Shown here piece after piece: positions 33,201-43,471 of a stretch of DNA of 64,000 bases (its first letter is position 1; each line of letters opens with the position of its first letter). This stretch comes from Lumbricus terrestris (taxonomy: Eukaryota; Annelida; Clitellata; Crassiclitellata; Lumbricidae): the NCBI GenBank assembly GCA_949752735.1, contig OX457037.1:34400456-34464455 (forward strand). Reading direction: 5' to 3'. Made by a program: the position numbers and the translations under genes. The notes under the pieces are model-generated. The model was not told where the DNA came from, ran no database searches, and saw only the letters and a program-made list of their open reading frames with translations.

Positions 33201-35296
33201 TAATAATAATAATAATAATAATCTTCGTTTAATCAACAATCCGGTTGACAGAACGCAACCGGTTACAGTGTACAATTATGCAGTTGAAACAATTTACAAT
33301 AAGTGTCATGGCAATTCATAACATAAGTTACAGAATACATAAATCTTAACTATACCAACTGAACAGACAGCCTGCAATACATAATAATTTTAACCTCTTA
33401 GCAACATGACATATGAATAGTATAACCTAGCAACTTTAGGTAACCAACGGCCATCATATTATCAGAATTCACAATATCGCCATGGTGACCGCTGGACTAT
33501 TAAAAGGAGCCGAAAATATTGTAAGGATGAAAAATTTTCAGTCTTGAGCGCATTTGAAAAGTTGCCAAACTCGAGCTTTTCGCGATGACCTGACAACACT
33601 GTTCTAGTGGCGTAAAGTGTAAATGTTCAAAGTAATTTCAGTCATTACAATTAAACATTGCTGCTATTCAAATTTTACAAAAAGAATAGGTAATCCTTCA
33701 GTTTAGGAAGTTTAATTATTTCAGCTGAAAATCACATGGGATAATTGTCTGAAACTGTCTGTAAGAAAACTCCAGATTGATTAAAATGTCCTTGCTTAAA
33801 TTGGAGGTGGATGGATGAAAATGTCTTAAATTGGAGCTGGATTCATGAAAATATTTTTGATTAAATTGGAGGTGGATGGATGAGAATGTTCTTCCTTAAC
33901 CGGGAGCTAGATGGATGAATTTTTTTGGCAAAGTTGTAGCTGGATGGATGATAAAAAGCTTAAGAAATGGAAGCAGGATCAAGGGATTTTAGATCTTAAT
34001 CAGAAGCTGGATGAAGCGTTTTATCATTAATCCGGCTTCCATTTCTCAAACGTTATCTTCGTCAATCCAGCTTCCATTTTAGATATATAAATGCCTTAAT
34101 CCAGCTTCCACTTCACATGTAAAGATATCTTACCAGCTTCCATTTCAGAGATATAAATACCTTAATCCAGCTTCCGTTTCTTTCCAATTTAAGGCAAGAC
34201 ATTTTAATCAATCCAGCTCCAATTTAAGGCATGACACTTAATTCCGAAAAATTACGACGACAGGGAGTGACAAACAATAGACTACATATTTAGAACACCA
34301 ATACATATATGATATAGCGTGTTAATAAGCGTGAAATAATTAAACTTCCTAAACTGAAGGATTACCAAAGAATAATTATAAAATAATGGCATAATTATCA
34401 TCTTGCATTCAGAAATAATTATAATAAAAGATAAAATGATTATTTCAAGTAAGAAACCAGTTCACATGCCTAAGAGAAAACAGAAAATCTTTTCCAGTTA
34501 TGCTCTAATAAGCCAGTCTTATTCTAAACTTGGTGTAAACAGTTGATTTATCTAGGGTTGGTGATCTGCTATTGATATGATTGAGTATATCTTTGTAAAA
34601 ACATTGTGATCTGGTACAGGATGTTTAGGCCTACACTGACATTTTTGTGGCATAATACAATAAATAATTACGCGCCAGCGAAATTTCTCTGTTATTTCAT
34701 TATTATTTGGTCGGAACCGAGTTAATAAAGTGTGCCTTAATGCTTTGAATAAGGCATGATAATGTTTGGCAATTGTTACAAAATCATACTATAACATTTG
34801 AACCTTTGCTGTAAATTTCTACCTGCCAAACTCACGATGATGGATAGAGAAATTAATTTTTCGAACCAAGAGCAGCATGTTGCTATTATAAAACAACCTC
34901 TTAATATCCAGATGGATTAAAAGTACACCCTTCCCAAAGTATTTTGCCATCTAGCTCATTTCGTTACAGAGGATATTAATGCTTTACGGAAATGCAGGCA
35001 AATTTGGCCTTTCGATTTTAATCAAAGCATTAGCTAAAACACTTTGGCTCGTCATAGACTCGCGTTCTTAAGGAAACTTTACTTTTAATCTAAATCATAC
35101 AAGATAGTAGGCAATAATGACCGAAGTCCTGCCAGTCGACACTGAAGCGCATGAACTATGAACATATGGCACATGTCTTTTTCTTATTAAACGCTTTCGC
35201 AGAGATCCTTACCTCGTCTGTCACATTTGCGTCTCCAAAATCCAGACAGTTCATGAATTCGTCGGACTGCGTGTTCATCGGAAACAAAGAATCCAT
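20971..35296 (-). CDS. CREB3L: CREB3-like ER-membrane-tethered bZIP transcription factor, complete, ten exons
   Basis: Ten minus-strand exons with GT/AG borders join in phase to 1662 nt (553 codons plus stop), close to the roughly 520 residues of vertebrate CREB3L1/2. Domains: acidic, Thr/Glu/Asp-rich activation half (1-218); [10 protein letters not shown] patch (about 228-237); a conserved block before the b[19 protein letters not shown]; basic region with N-x7-R (N319, R327; [13 protein letters not shown]); zipper with Leu 337, 351, 358, 365, 372; membrane segment [13 protein letters not shown] (about 386-401); and RTLL (455-458) on the lumenal side, matching the site-1-protease RxxL pattern. 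In this family the N-terminal half is released from the Golgi by S1P/S2P and enters the nucleus to drive secretory-pathway genes. The ATG at 35296 lies in a good context (AAAGATGG) and starts the only open first exon. The family assignment is firm; CREB3L1 versus CREB3L2 orthology is not resolvable. Confidence 0.93.
21320..21755. repeat. Minisatellite in CREB3L intron 9
   Basis: Degenerate units of about 25-30 bp around TCAACATCA and TTCATGATAA, organised into a higher-order repeat of about 170 bp present a little over twice (blocks beginning near 21382 and 21545 share long identical runs). It ends some 40 bp from the last exon's acceptor. Confidence 0.88.
23950..24139 (-). CDS. CREB3L: CREB3L exon 9, transmembrane segment
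   Basis: 190 nt, acceptor tttttag|GTG, donor CCAAACA|gtgagt (phase 1). Begins with the hydrophobic [13 protein letters not shown], followed by a Ser/Gln-rich lumenal linker. Confidence 0.93.
24408..24482. repeat. (CAA)n-rich simple repeat in CREB3L intron 8
   Basis: AACAACAACAGCAACAAC blocks with CAG and ATC interruptions. Confidence 0.92.
24632..24707 (-). CDS. CREB3L: CREB3L exon 8, end of zipper and membrane approach
   Basis: 76 nt, acceptor tctcag|G, donor GTCATG|gtcagc, ends in phase 0. Encodes [19 protein letters not shown] and TSTYVM. Confidence 0.9.
25368..25436 (-). CDS. CREB3L: CREB3L exon 7, leucine zipper
   Basis: 69 nt, acceptor tttacag|G, donor GGCAACAG|gtgggt. Encodes [20 protein letters not shown] and GN, joined to Arg codons at both ends. 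Continues the heptad pattern. Confidence 0.93.
25592..25639 (-). CDS. CREB3L: Candidate 48-nt cassette exon within the CREB3L zipper
   Basis: Bounded by ttttgcag| and |gtgagt, 48 nt, open, and symmetric in phase (2 to 2), so inclusion would add 16 residues ([16 protein letters not shown]) without frameshift. Direct joining of exons 6 and 7 already aligns with vertebrate CREB3L, so this is not constitutive. It would shift the leucine heptad register by two positions. May be a chance pair of splice sites. Confidence 0.3.
25694..25861. mobile_element. Diverged Harbinger-like MITE in CREB3L intron 6
   Basis: TTAAGGGGATCCGTCAATAAA at the left and TTTATGGACGGTCCTTGAG at the right are imperfect inversions and resemble the ends of 42351-42784. 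Diverged; no clean duplication. Confidence 0.4.
26048..26106 (-). CDS. CREB3L: CREB3L exon 6, DNA-binding basic region
   Basis: 59 nt, acceptor gctgtag|GTG, donor AAAAAAG|gttact. Encodes [19 protein letters not shown] plus two bases of the next codon. Contains the DNA-contacting S-A-Q-x-S-R-x-K-K-K core and the first zipper leucine. Confidence 0.94.
27475..27618 (-). CDS. CREB3L: CREB3L exon 5, pre-bZIP block and start of basic region
   Basis: 48 codons, acceptor gacatcag|ATG, donor AATAAG|gtgggt, phase 0. The run [18 protein letters not shown] through [19 protein letters not shown] is the family signature and made the gene recognisable. Confidence 0.95.
27840..27945 (+). mobile_element. 3' tail of an L2-like LINE or dependent SINE in CREB3L intron 4
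   Basis: AAGGTGCTATATAAATCCTC followed by ATAATGAATGAATGAACGAA: the GCTATATAAAT box plus a (TGAA)n tail is characteristic of L2-clade 3' ends. The upstream boundary is unclear. Confidence 0.5.
28177..28340 (-). CDS. CREB3L: CREB3L exon 4, Ser/Pro/Asp degron-like patch
   Basis: 164 nt, acceptor tactttag|AG, donor GCTCT|gtgagt, ends in phase 0. Encodes [16 protein letters not shown], corresponding to the conserved proline-rich, S-D-S-D-G-S segment that precedes the bZIP in vertebrate CREB3L1/2. In those proteins, phosphorylation-dependent turnover has been described. Confidence 0.88.
29012..29416 (-). CDS. CREB3L: CREB3L exon 3, acidic activation region
   Basis: 405 nt, acceptor attgtag|AG, donor CTCCAG|gtgatt, phase 1 to phase 1. 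Rich in Thr, Glu, Asp and Pro (for example [14 protein letters not shown] including the split codon, and [19 protein letters not shown]). Confidence 0.82.
29680..29915. repeat. Simple and short tandem repeats in CREB3L intron 2
   Basis: A 41-bp unit (TGTTCTGTTATTAACATTAT...) occurs twice in tandem around 29725-29800, followed by CA/TA dinucleotide tracts (29848-29905). Confidence 0.8.
30207..30369 (-). CDS. CREB3L: CREB3L exon 2
   Basis: Acceptor gatgcag|ATG (phase 0), donor GATCAAG|gtgaga (phase 1), 163 nt. Encodes [16 protein letters not shown] and onward to FLAFIKDQ. The frame stays open another 34 codons past the donor, but only this donor gives the phase needed by exon 3 (G|AG = Glu). 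Confidence 0.75.
31602..31930 (+). repeat. Tandem duplication in CREB3L intron 1
   Basis: The block TTGCATCTAYAGGCAGATTA through TGTGCACAGTACTGCACA...GATCCTG occurs at 31602-31755 and again at about 31791-31920 with few differences. The first copy also has an internal repeat of CAAATGTCTGTGTGGTAATG. Non-coding. Confidence 0.88.
32402..32472. mobile_element. Tiny piggyBac-like MITE
   Basis: 71 bp, tips TCCTTTACGCG and CGTGTAAAGGG (imperfect inversion), flanked by TTAA on both sides (32398-32401 and 32473-32476). A TTAA target and CCCTTT-type tips suit piggyBac. Its small size limits certainty. Confidence 0.5.
33197..33222. repeat. (AAT)n microsatellite
   Basis: Short TAATAATAATAATAATAATA tract in CREB3L intron 1. 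Confidence 0.85.
33689..34366. mobile_element. Foldback-type element with opposed motif arrays, 8-bp target duplication
   Basis: Termini GGTAATCCTTCAGTTTAGGA and its exact inverse; perfect 8-bp duplication AAAGAATA (33681-33688 and 34367-34374). Inside, a motif like AATGGAAGCTGGATTAA occurs about seven times on the plus strand (33797-34015) and then about six times inverted (34026-34225), spaced roughly 30-40 bp. No ORF. The GG tip is not hAT-like; an 8-bp duplication also occurs in P elements. Located in CREB3L intron 1. Confidence 0.85.
35213..35296 (-). CDS. CREB3L: CREB3L exon 1 (start codon)
   Basis: 28 codons, beginning [20 protein letters not shown], donor GACGAG|gtaagg in phase 0. 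Acidic and hydrophobic residues alternate as in activation domains. The sequence just upstream is the probable 5' UTR; no TATA box is evident. Confidence 0.82.
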
Positions 35297-35299
35297 CTT

Positions 35300-37168
35300 T
35301 GAGAGGATTTCGTTCTAACTGTCTGTTGGAAACGTAATTTAAGGCCAGTATCCGTGCGATTTCAACTCTAAATTAGAAACACATCCGATTTATTTCCATC
35401 AGTTGCGGCCATTTAACCACATGACCCTTTCACTGTGTATTCATCCGCTGGCCGAAGCACGCACTGGCTGATAATTGTCGTCATCCGCACGACTCATACA
35501 GACACCTCGTTGCAGAAAACACGTTTCTCGATTTTCAATGTTAGGCCTGATCTCTCGACAAAACGTAATTTACAATAGGTTATTGATTTGTCGCCCCAAT
35601 TTCCCACATAAATTACAAGCCATGGATTGCATATGTCAATCACCGCATCACTGAAACCAAGGTTATTCACAAACAAAATCAAACGCAGGATTTAGAATCA
35701 ACTCCAATGAGTTAAGTCGAAATTTAGGCTATAGGCTATAGGCTATCGTCACAAATTTAATATTAATTCATTCAGAACATATAGGCCTAGGCACTAGGCC
35801 TATAGGTCTAGCCGTGCAGGCTAAATCTTGTCTTGTAGGCCTTATGCAATGTGCATTTTAATTTTTTTTACAGCACCCACAAAGCCGGGTCACAATAAAG
35901 ATCAACTGTAATTAGCCTATATAGGGTCTCAAGGAGGCTTCAGCCACCCAAACTGAAATCCTGGCGCCGCCACTGGCCCGGCTGAGAGGTTTGAAGAGAA
36001 TTGTAGGTTAGAGACACAATTTTGTAACGTCAGATCATAATCTCGGTGGTCAGGTCGATTAGAGTGGCGCGCCCGGATGATCCTTGCAACTACTCAGAGG
36101 CCCTCCCAGTTCAGCCCCCGACGACAGAGAACAGTTTCTGACTTTAGAGTAATTGTAGCTCCAGACAACGCGCATATCCGAAGCTAGTTCTATGAACCTA
36201 GGCCAATAATAATTTTCAGGATAAGCGCGGCGTTTATGCAAGCATATGCAACTCACAAGCAATGTGTGGCATATATAATGCAGTTAAATCAGCAAATGTG
36301 AACTAAATGAAATGTTAGCAGAATTGTCTCATTCATCGCCCGTTTCTTGGGTACAAAATTAAGTGTATGTTGCAAAAAACTCGATTAATTTAAGTAGGCT
36401 ACGTGTTAGGTCTATTGAGCAGACCAGTAGGCCTACGCGTAGAAACATAACTGAGGCAGACGTTGATTTATGTGGACTTGGGGTGTGCAATTAAGACTTT
36501 ATTATGAGGCCCTTAGAAAGACCCTGGGTGAATCCCACAACTCCCCGGCAATTCTCACCTTGGAGCAGACTATAGAACCTGGTCTGAATTAAGACCTTGA
36601 AAATCGTCGAGTTTGCAATTATATGCATAGGCTACATAGGCCTTCACAGACCTATAGCTTAATAGTCAATGGTGGATATACATATATAGTGACAATGATA
36701 TGCAGTCGAAAAAATGTTTAGTGTTTAATAATGACGTTATTGATTGAACAATGCTACGGACACAAAGACTGCCTGACTTCCATATGCACGCACAGCAACA
36801 AAATTCGAAAAACAAGAATATTAAAATGTCGATATCTATATTGTGTCCGAACATCATGGACTAGCTTTGACTGATGCAATGGAGACAGCAGGCCGTATAA
36901 TTGCGTAGGTTTTATGGCCAGTCAGGCGTGAAAACGCTAAGTCAAACTTCGATGTAGACCGTGACCGAGTCTTGTCCACCTCCTTTATCCATCGTTGACA
37001 CATACGGCCTACACGTTCCGTAAAGGACATTCTTAGCAGCGGTCGAGCGATCGAAACGAAACCACGTGATACTACGCACACACGCGCACACGCACACAGA
37101 CACACACAAAATCTTTCCACTCACTGTTGGATATTTTACTTCAATGACAGCAAGGGCATGCAGGCCTA
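35300..37168. other. Intergenic DNA upstream of CREB3L
   Basis: Must contain the CREB3L promoter near its left edge, but I see no TATA box or clear GC-rich island. TAGGCCTA motifs reappear from about 35780. One MITE end (35932-35975), otherwise nothing recognisable. Confidence 0.4.
35932..35975. mobile_element. End fragment of CAGTGGCGGC-family MITE
   Basis: GGCTTCAGCCACCCAAACTG then AAATCCTGGCGCCGCCACTG is the right end of the family; the left end is missing. Confidence 0.7.
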
Positions 37169-37203
37169 TCTATATAAATAAAGAGAAGACTCTGTGTGTC
37201 TGA

Positions 37204-37380
37204 ACTGGCTCGCTTGGCTACACCGGTAAGGTTGAAGGCCGCGCATCTGTACGCAATTCACTCTGTGGAAGAGAGCGTGCGGGCCGCGGTTCGATTCCCG
37301 AAGGTGGATATATTTGAGAGATTCAAATCTCGGGCTAGCACGGTCCGTCCACGGGCCGGACCTAAGTGGCGTGGCGACAC
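37204..37380 (+). mobile_element. tRNA-derived SINE (copy 1)
   Basis: A-box-like TGGCTACACCGGTAAGG and B box GGTTCGATTCC, followed by a body shared with the copy at 62060-62226 (GAGATTCAAATCTCGGGCTAG, CACGGTCCGTCCACGG, GTGGCGTGGCG). It has about 20 extra bases between the boxes. Not a tRNA gene: no acceptor stem pairing. Confidence 0.75.
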
Positions 37381-37608
37381 TAATCATCTTTGAAATGGCA
37401 GTGTCGCTAAACATGTAACAACATCTGTGTGTCTGTCTGGTTGGCGGGGATGCATTTCGACAGTTTGCGAGCGTTCACTTCAAACCTTCACTACTGTGTC
37501 CGTCTCGGCATGGACACCCAATGCGAATCTCTGCCACCATGGGGGCCAGGGAGGGGCAAAACCCCTCATTTTCGCAACTTTTTCAGCCGTTGCCGTGCAT
37601 ATTTTCAC

Positions 37609-37725
37609 CAGTGGCGTAGCCAGGAATTTTTCATGGGGGGGGTTATGGCCGAAAACCCTGTTTTTTGCTATTTTTTCTTACTTGAATGGAAAAATAGCCT
37701 TAAAAACAGATTTTTACACGGGCCA
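37609..37725 (+). mobile_element. Truncated hAT-type MITE inside the Helitron
   Basis: CAGTGGCGTAGCCAGGAATT then TTTCATGGGGGGGGTTATGG matches the reversed sequence of 12891-13053. The opposite end is absent. Confidence 0.75.
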
Positions 37726-37829
37726 CCTCGCATCCACCCAGTGGCGGGGTGTGGTGTGGTGTGGTGGGGTTGTAGCCGGGAGCGTGTCGAATCCTAAATT
37801 TCCCGGGCAACGCCGGGTACCCCAGCTAG

Positions 37830-40020
37830 TAAATAATAATAGGTTACAGGGCTACGCCTTGCAGTAAGTAAAATATACAGGCCTATCCCTAGGCATACAT
37901 GTACTACACGTAGGCCTACGTACGTACGTTCTATAGCTGGACTGTGACCGACACAGGCTATTTGAGAATATCATAATAATTATGTCTGACCGTCGTGTTG
38001 CACTAAATCTATGTATACGCCTAGACTGTAAAATGGCAGACGACGTGCGTGAGCTACAAAGTTGGTTGTAGACATAGACGTCAATACACGAGACCTGGGT
38101 TCGTCGGGCATGGTAGCTAGCCATCCCCATTCCCCACCTCCAAACGATCCATGCTTCGTCGGCTGGGCGCGGTTCGTTTACGCCCATTGAAGCTTGTGCT
38201 ATAATACTGGTATAGATTTTTGTGAATACATGCACATATTGCACATGCGTAACGTAGAGGCATGCGTACAGCTGTTGTACATAATATTATGTATGGTACA
38301 CCTCAACAGTATATTATAATTACTCATACACATGTATACTATAGCATGCACAGGCCATTATACATATTATTCAGCATAGCATATGTGGAGGTCTATGCAT
38401 ACGTGAGCCAATAGCTTGCATACATGTATTTTTATATATAGGCCTATAGGGTTACGAAAAAGATGCAGTGATCGCTTGATATTGAGTTAGGCCTAGGTCA
38501 AAATTAATCTTTCCACCCTCGGAGTTAGGCCACTATAATGACAGCGGTATATATCCGACCATGAACCATGAGTCTTTTCTATTAATTTCGGAGATCTCAG
38601 AGCCAAAGAAAGGGTATAGGCCTAAGCCTATTATTAGGCCTATAGGTCCACCATGCGTCACTTGATCACGCAGTCGGCATCAAAGCTACGTATACTATAT
38701 ATATATATAGGCCTATAATATCTATTGCAGCATAGAAACATAACTTAATTCACGACGTCTGTGAGGGCCTTGCTTTGGTCTAGCACTCCAACCCAAGCCA
38801 AACAAACTAACCAGTAAATAGACAACAATAATAGACTTAGGCCTATACAATGCACATTGCTTATGCAGTTTACATAATAGGCGGTTATAGACCTACAGGT
38901 TAATGACCTATATAAGCTTTACTGGATTGTTGTCATTATATAGAGACTATAGGCCTAGGGATCAAACATAAACTGCACTTACTTACTTTTTGTAGGGCCT
39001 TTTAAGGAATTGAAATCATTCCTGCTTAGCTATAGGTCTACTGGTTAATGGGTAAGCTTATATGCCCCAGGCTATGTTAATGTTAAGACCGTGCACATGT
39101 TCGTTGCTTATACTGGGTAAGAATTGCATCAGCCATGTGAATCTCAGGCTATAGCACGTAGCCTACATAGGCCCTACGGTCCATATGTGGGGACTTGGAA
39201 GGCTGAGCAGTGAGCACACAGTCCAAAGGGTATGCCGGTGGCAAAAAGACCTCGTTCCATAAATTCATTGGAAAAGGAGCATGGTTGAGTAGGCCTACTC
39301 AAGGCCATAATTATGCATGATCGCTGCAGGCTATAGACACACAGAACGTGTGCAAACGTGTGCACTGTGCAAGATCTGCGTTACATTATAATGCCCTTGA
39401 TAGGTTTCTCAAGCGACGCGATATATTACACGGGCATACATGTAGAATTATAGGCCAATGCATATGTGTGTATGTAAGGTTGGAAGAATTAAGTGAGTGA
39501 GAGTGACACAGCTAGGATTTACATCGACAATCGTTGAATTATGGAGTCGTAAAGAGCGCACGTGTCTATGAATTTAACAACTTGATTACCGATCGCATAA
39601 ATAAATTAAAGAAATATAATTTACTGTCTGTGGAAGTGTCAGCTGTCTGTCAGTGTGTAAGACGTGACGAACGTGAGCCGATACTCCTCCTCCGGTAGGT
39701 GGCGTGACCACACAGACTGAACCTGTTCGCGAGACTATTGTGTCTGTGAAACGAGTTTGCTTGTTGTTCAGGCTACTTTGCCTTTTTACGCGTGAATTGC
39801 GCCACAGAAAGGATTCCATTCATACACTATTATAGCTTCAAGATCTTGCTATAGTTACGGCTCAAGATTCATTCACCAATGGAACGAGTGGAATGATCTT
39901 GGCTACGGCTCATGCAGTGTTTGATCTAGCCCCTCTGCTTTAGAGAGTAAGAGATCCAGGTTTCTGGATGGGGGAGGCGAAATTTGCGGGTGGAAATCGC
40001 TGAGGCGCACAGCGCTGGCA
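37830..40020. other. Intergenic DNA, no gene recognised
   Basis: AT-rich with many TAGGCCTA/TATAGGCCTATA motifs. The 130-codon minus-strand ORF at 37852-38244 has no recognisable motif and is probably chance. Confidence 0.4.
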
Positions 40021-40028
40021 TAGCTCGA

Positions 40029-40043
40029 GAGAGAGAGAGAGAC

Positions 40044-40075
<32 letters not shown>

Positions 40076-40380
40076 GAGAGGGAGAGGGAGAGGGAGAGGG
40101 AGAGGGAGAGGGAGAGGGAGAGGGAGAGGGAGATGGAGAGGGAGAGGGAGAGGGAGAGGGAGAGGAAGAGGGAGAGGGAGAGGGAGAGGAAGAGGGAGAG
40201 GGAGAGGGAGAGGGAGAGGGAGAGGGAGAGGGAGAGGGAGAGGGAGAGGGAGAGGGAGAGGGAGAGGGAGAGGGAGAGGGAGAGGGAAAGGGAAAGGGAA
40301 AGGGAGAGGGAGAGGGAGAGGGAGAGGGAGAGGGAGAGGGAGAGGGAGAGGGAGAGAGAGGGAGAGGGAGAGAGATGGAG
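40029..40380. repeat. (GGGAGA)n simple repeat, about 350 bp
   Basis: Starts as (GA)n and (GACA)n, then about 50 GGGAGA hexamers with a few GGAAGA/GGGAAA variants. Long Arg-Gly/Arg-Glu and Pro-Leu/Ser-Leu ORFs on both strands are artefacts of the repeat. Confidence 0.96.
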
Positions 40381-42180
40381 AGGTTTTTCTGTTGTGATGT
40401 TTCTCATGTTTATTTTTCCGATGAAATTTTAAGCATAGCATACAAATAAATAATATCGTGATTCATAATTATATAGGCCTAGTTTATTGTAAATTACAAC
40501 CGTTCGTGTATTCTTGCAATATAGATTACAGGCTTAGATCTAAACCAGCAGCAGCTGTCAAATTCCGCTGAGGGATTTGTCTGGGGAAATGCAATTCCTG
40601 GGAGTGGGAACTTTCCTCTCTGGAGATGTCTAGATCAAACACTGCCGGGCTCACGTATAACATTGCGGCCCCTAGAGACTCAAAGACGCAGACTGTGTCC
40701 GTCAGTATTTGCTACACTACACGTACAGACTGTGGTGTCCATCTGAGTCTGCAAGTACGCCAGGCCTGTGTGAGATCGCTATTGCACGTGTTTGCAGTTG
40801 GCCTGCCGATATTAATTCATAACAGCTACACAATGTACTCTCAGGCCATCCGATTGCCCACCTCCTGTTGTAAGCAAGTGTTTGGGCCTGCAAGACTAAA
40901 AACAATCACAATTGCCTTCTGACGATCGTTTCGTAGAAAGTCTTTCAACCTCTCTACTATATATTATATATACTTATTATATATAGGCCTATATATATAT
41001 ATACACACACACACATAGTGACTTATTAGATCATTGACGTGAATCGGTCCATAATTGTTGTCCCTTTAGCGATTTATTGTAAGCCGTACTGTATCATAGG
41101 CCGAATATCATTCATTCCTCACAACAGGTTAGTGAAGCCTGAAGAGTCTGTGAAAGCACTCGATGCGGACAACAAAAGCAGAGCATTCACTGCAGTGTCT
41201 GGAGTACTTTGTCAGCCTGATACATTTCTTAAGAATCAGCCCTAAATCGATATTAGGCTTATTCGTGTTGGTCTACGTTGAGTAGGCCCTATAACAAACT
41301 AAGATCTGACTTATTGTGGGTATACAATCGTAAACACGCCCTATAGTCACTCATAAATTCGAACTCGCTGGTTCACTTTGTCAGACATCAGACCTAGCCC
41401 ACTTTTGCGAATCGTCGTCATTAAAATATAGGCCTACCAGATGATCAATGAGAACTAGTCTACATGCTATATAGGCCTACAGCTATATAGGCCTACGGAT
41501 AGGGTTTGGCAAGACAGAAGGCCTATGCCTATGTGTGTGTGTAGGCTACCCGCTTCCGAGGTGACTCTATGGATTGGCTTATTCAACCTGTTCAGCGATC
41601 TTTTATTGCCCTTCTATGCGTTAGTCAGCTGAGGGGGGAGGGTTCCACCGATGTGCCCTCTTGTCTCGAATCTCTCTTGATCGGCTCTCGAAATGGCCAC
41701 ATTATATATTATTTGCAGGACTGACTGAAAGTTAGTTTACTAAGTTTACTCTTCAGGTGTATCGATTATATATTTTATTAAATTGAATTATATCTGAACA
41801 TGAGTAGTCTATATGCCACAGATATTGGCTTATCAACAAATCAACAATTAATAGGCACAACGTACCCCACCCCTCGGTCCTCTGGTCCCCTCGGTTTCCC
41901 TCATTGGCGGTGCTACAATAGGTCGCTGCAGTTCATTAAACCGGTCTATTTTACTCTTGACCTGCATCGATGACCTGCACAAATTCTTTGGACTTCTTAA
42001 TTATCTTCTTTACATTTAATGTCTTTGTCCCACTGAATAACTCCCATGACCCAGACGCAACCTGCTGAACCTGTATAACTGGCGCCGCCGCTGGTTCCAC
42101 ATTCCCTTCGGTTTAAAATTCCCGATCCATACATTCCCTCAAAGTAGTACAGAAGACAGTAGGCTACCTAGGAGCCCAGA
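40381..42180. other. Intergenic DNA, no gene recognised
   Basis: AT-rich, several TAGGCCTA motifs, a TA/CA tract near 40960-41020. ORFs of 62-98 codons show no motif. Confidence 0.4.
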
Positions 42181-42181
42181 G

Positions 42182-42183
42182 TC

Positions 42184-42256
<73 letters not shown>
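42182..42256. repeat. (CAGA)n microsatellite
   Basis: Pure tetranucleotide array of about 18 units ending in (CA)n. Confidence 0.96.
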
Positions 42257-42350
42257 CACACACACACAGTAAAAGGAGAGACTTTTGGACGAAGCGGAGC
42301 CCAGCAGCTAGGCTACATAATAATATTATGTCAGATGGATCGTTGTTTAA

Positions 42351-42784
42351 GGGGCCGTCCATAAAGTACGTTACGCTATTTTTGACCATTTTTGACCCCC
42401 TCCCCCCTGTCACAAACTGTCACAAATCTCGGACCCCCCCCTTCTAAAGTACGTCACACTTTCGAACAAAAAATTTAAAAACATAACCATTTACCTAACC
42501 CTCTAAACCCTAGGATACTATCCCTAATCCCTCTGATAGTGACGTGTGTCCCTAAACGCTTTGATAGTGACGGGAAATCAACTTTTATCCCGCCGGGCCG
42601 GGTTTTAGACACGCCTGGCCGGGCCGGGTCGGATTTTAGGTACTAAGAACAAAAAATATAATAAAGAATTTAAAAAATAAATGTGTGACGTCACACATGG
42701 CCTGACCCCTCCCCTCTGTCACAAACTGTCACACTTTCTTACACCCCTCCCCCCCGGAGCGTGACGTACTTTATGGACGGCCCC
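42351..42784. mobile_element. Harbinger-like MITE (GGGGCCGTCCATAAAGTACG ends, TAA target)
   Basis: 434 bp with inverted ends GGGGCCGTCCATAAAGTACG and CGTACTTTATGGACGGCCCC, flanked by TAA (42348-42350 and 42785-42787). Inverted similarity continues inward (GTCACAAACTGTCAC). A 3-bp TWA target and GG tips suit PIF/Harbinger. Non-coding. Confidence 0.82.
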
Positions 42785-43471
42785 TAAGTCGTCTGCTTCA
42801 CTGATGACGCTGTTGAAGAACTGAATCGTGTGGGACATACGTGGAAGTTTCAGTTTAATGACGCCATTGACGCGTGATAACATATAGGCCTATCATTAAC
42901 GTCGCCTCCCTCCCCCCATCAACCAGGCTTGGAACGGGTGTAAACAGTGGCGGAGTTGGGGCGTGCGTGCAGGCCTAACTTGTTGTTTCTCTTTAAGTCT
43001 TCTTATGGACCACGGAAGCCAAACGCATGCAGACATCCTGTATGGAGGAGAGCTATACGTGACGTCGTCCTAGCTATGGTAGCCTACCACTGGTAGGCCT
43101 ACCAGCGCAAGAGAGCGAGGGAGCCCTCTGACCAGCCCGTTTTACAAGATGATATAGCCTAGGTCATAATTTATACAGGCGGCCGATTTTCGTCACAATA
43201 CCAACAACAGTTGAACTAATAACTAACTGGGCCTCAACAGTGGCGTAACAACCATGTAACGAAGGTGGACAAAATCCACGGGCCCCCGAGGTCACAGGGG
43301 CCCCCGAGCTGCTCACCCCAAAATAATTTATGTGCTTTAATTACTTGGACAATAGTTATAATCGTCTTGAAGGATAGGCTATAAGTGTTTATTCTCAGCA
43401 GCGTTTAGTTTTCTTTATTCCACATCTCTGCGACACCTCAGCTGTTGATTTGGAATTAGCAGTAACAACAC

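Larger units (their letters stand above)
37169..37829 (+). mobile_element. Non-autonomous Helitron carrying a SINE and a MITE fragment
   Basis: The 5' end TCTATATAAATAAAGAG and the 3' end, hairpin CCCGGgcaacgCCGGG then TACCCCAGCTAG, with A before and T after, fit Helitron rules (5' TC, 3' CTRR, insertion between A and T). It holds a tRNA-derived SINE (37204-37380) and one end of the CAGTGGCGTAGCCAGG MITE (37609-37725). No Rep/helicase. Confidence 0.78.

Noticed and set aside
37204..37380. A functional tRNA gene
   Set aside because: A and B boxes are present, but the acceptor and anticodon stems do not pair and a body shared with 62060-62226 follows, so it is a SINE.
37852..38244. 130-codon minus-strand ORF as a gene
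   Set aside because: No recognisable motif, low-likelihood composition, and it overlaps TAGGCCTA-rich intergenic DNA; retained only as a remark.
39926..40441. Long ORFs on both strands (Pro-Leu, Ser-Leu, Arg-Gly, Arg-Glu)
   Set aside because: They exist only because the GGGAGA hexamer lacks stop codons in several frames; no start context, splice site or domain.
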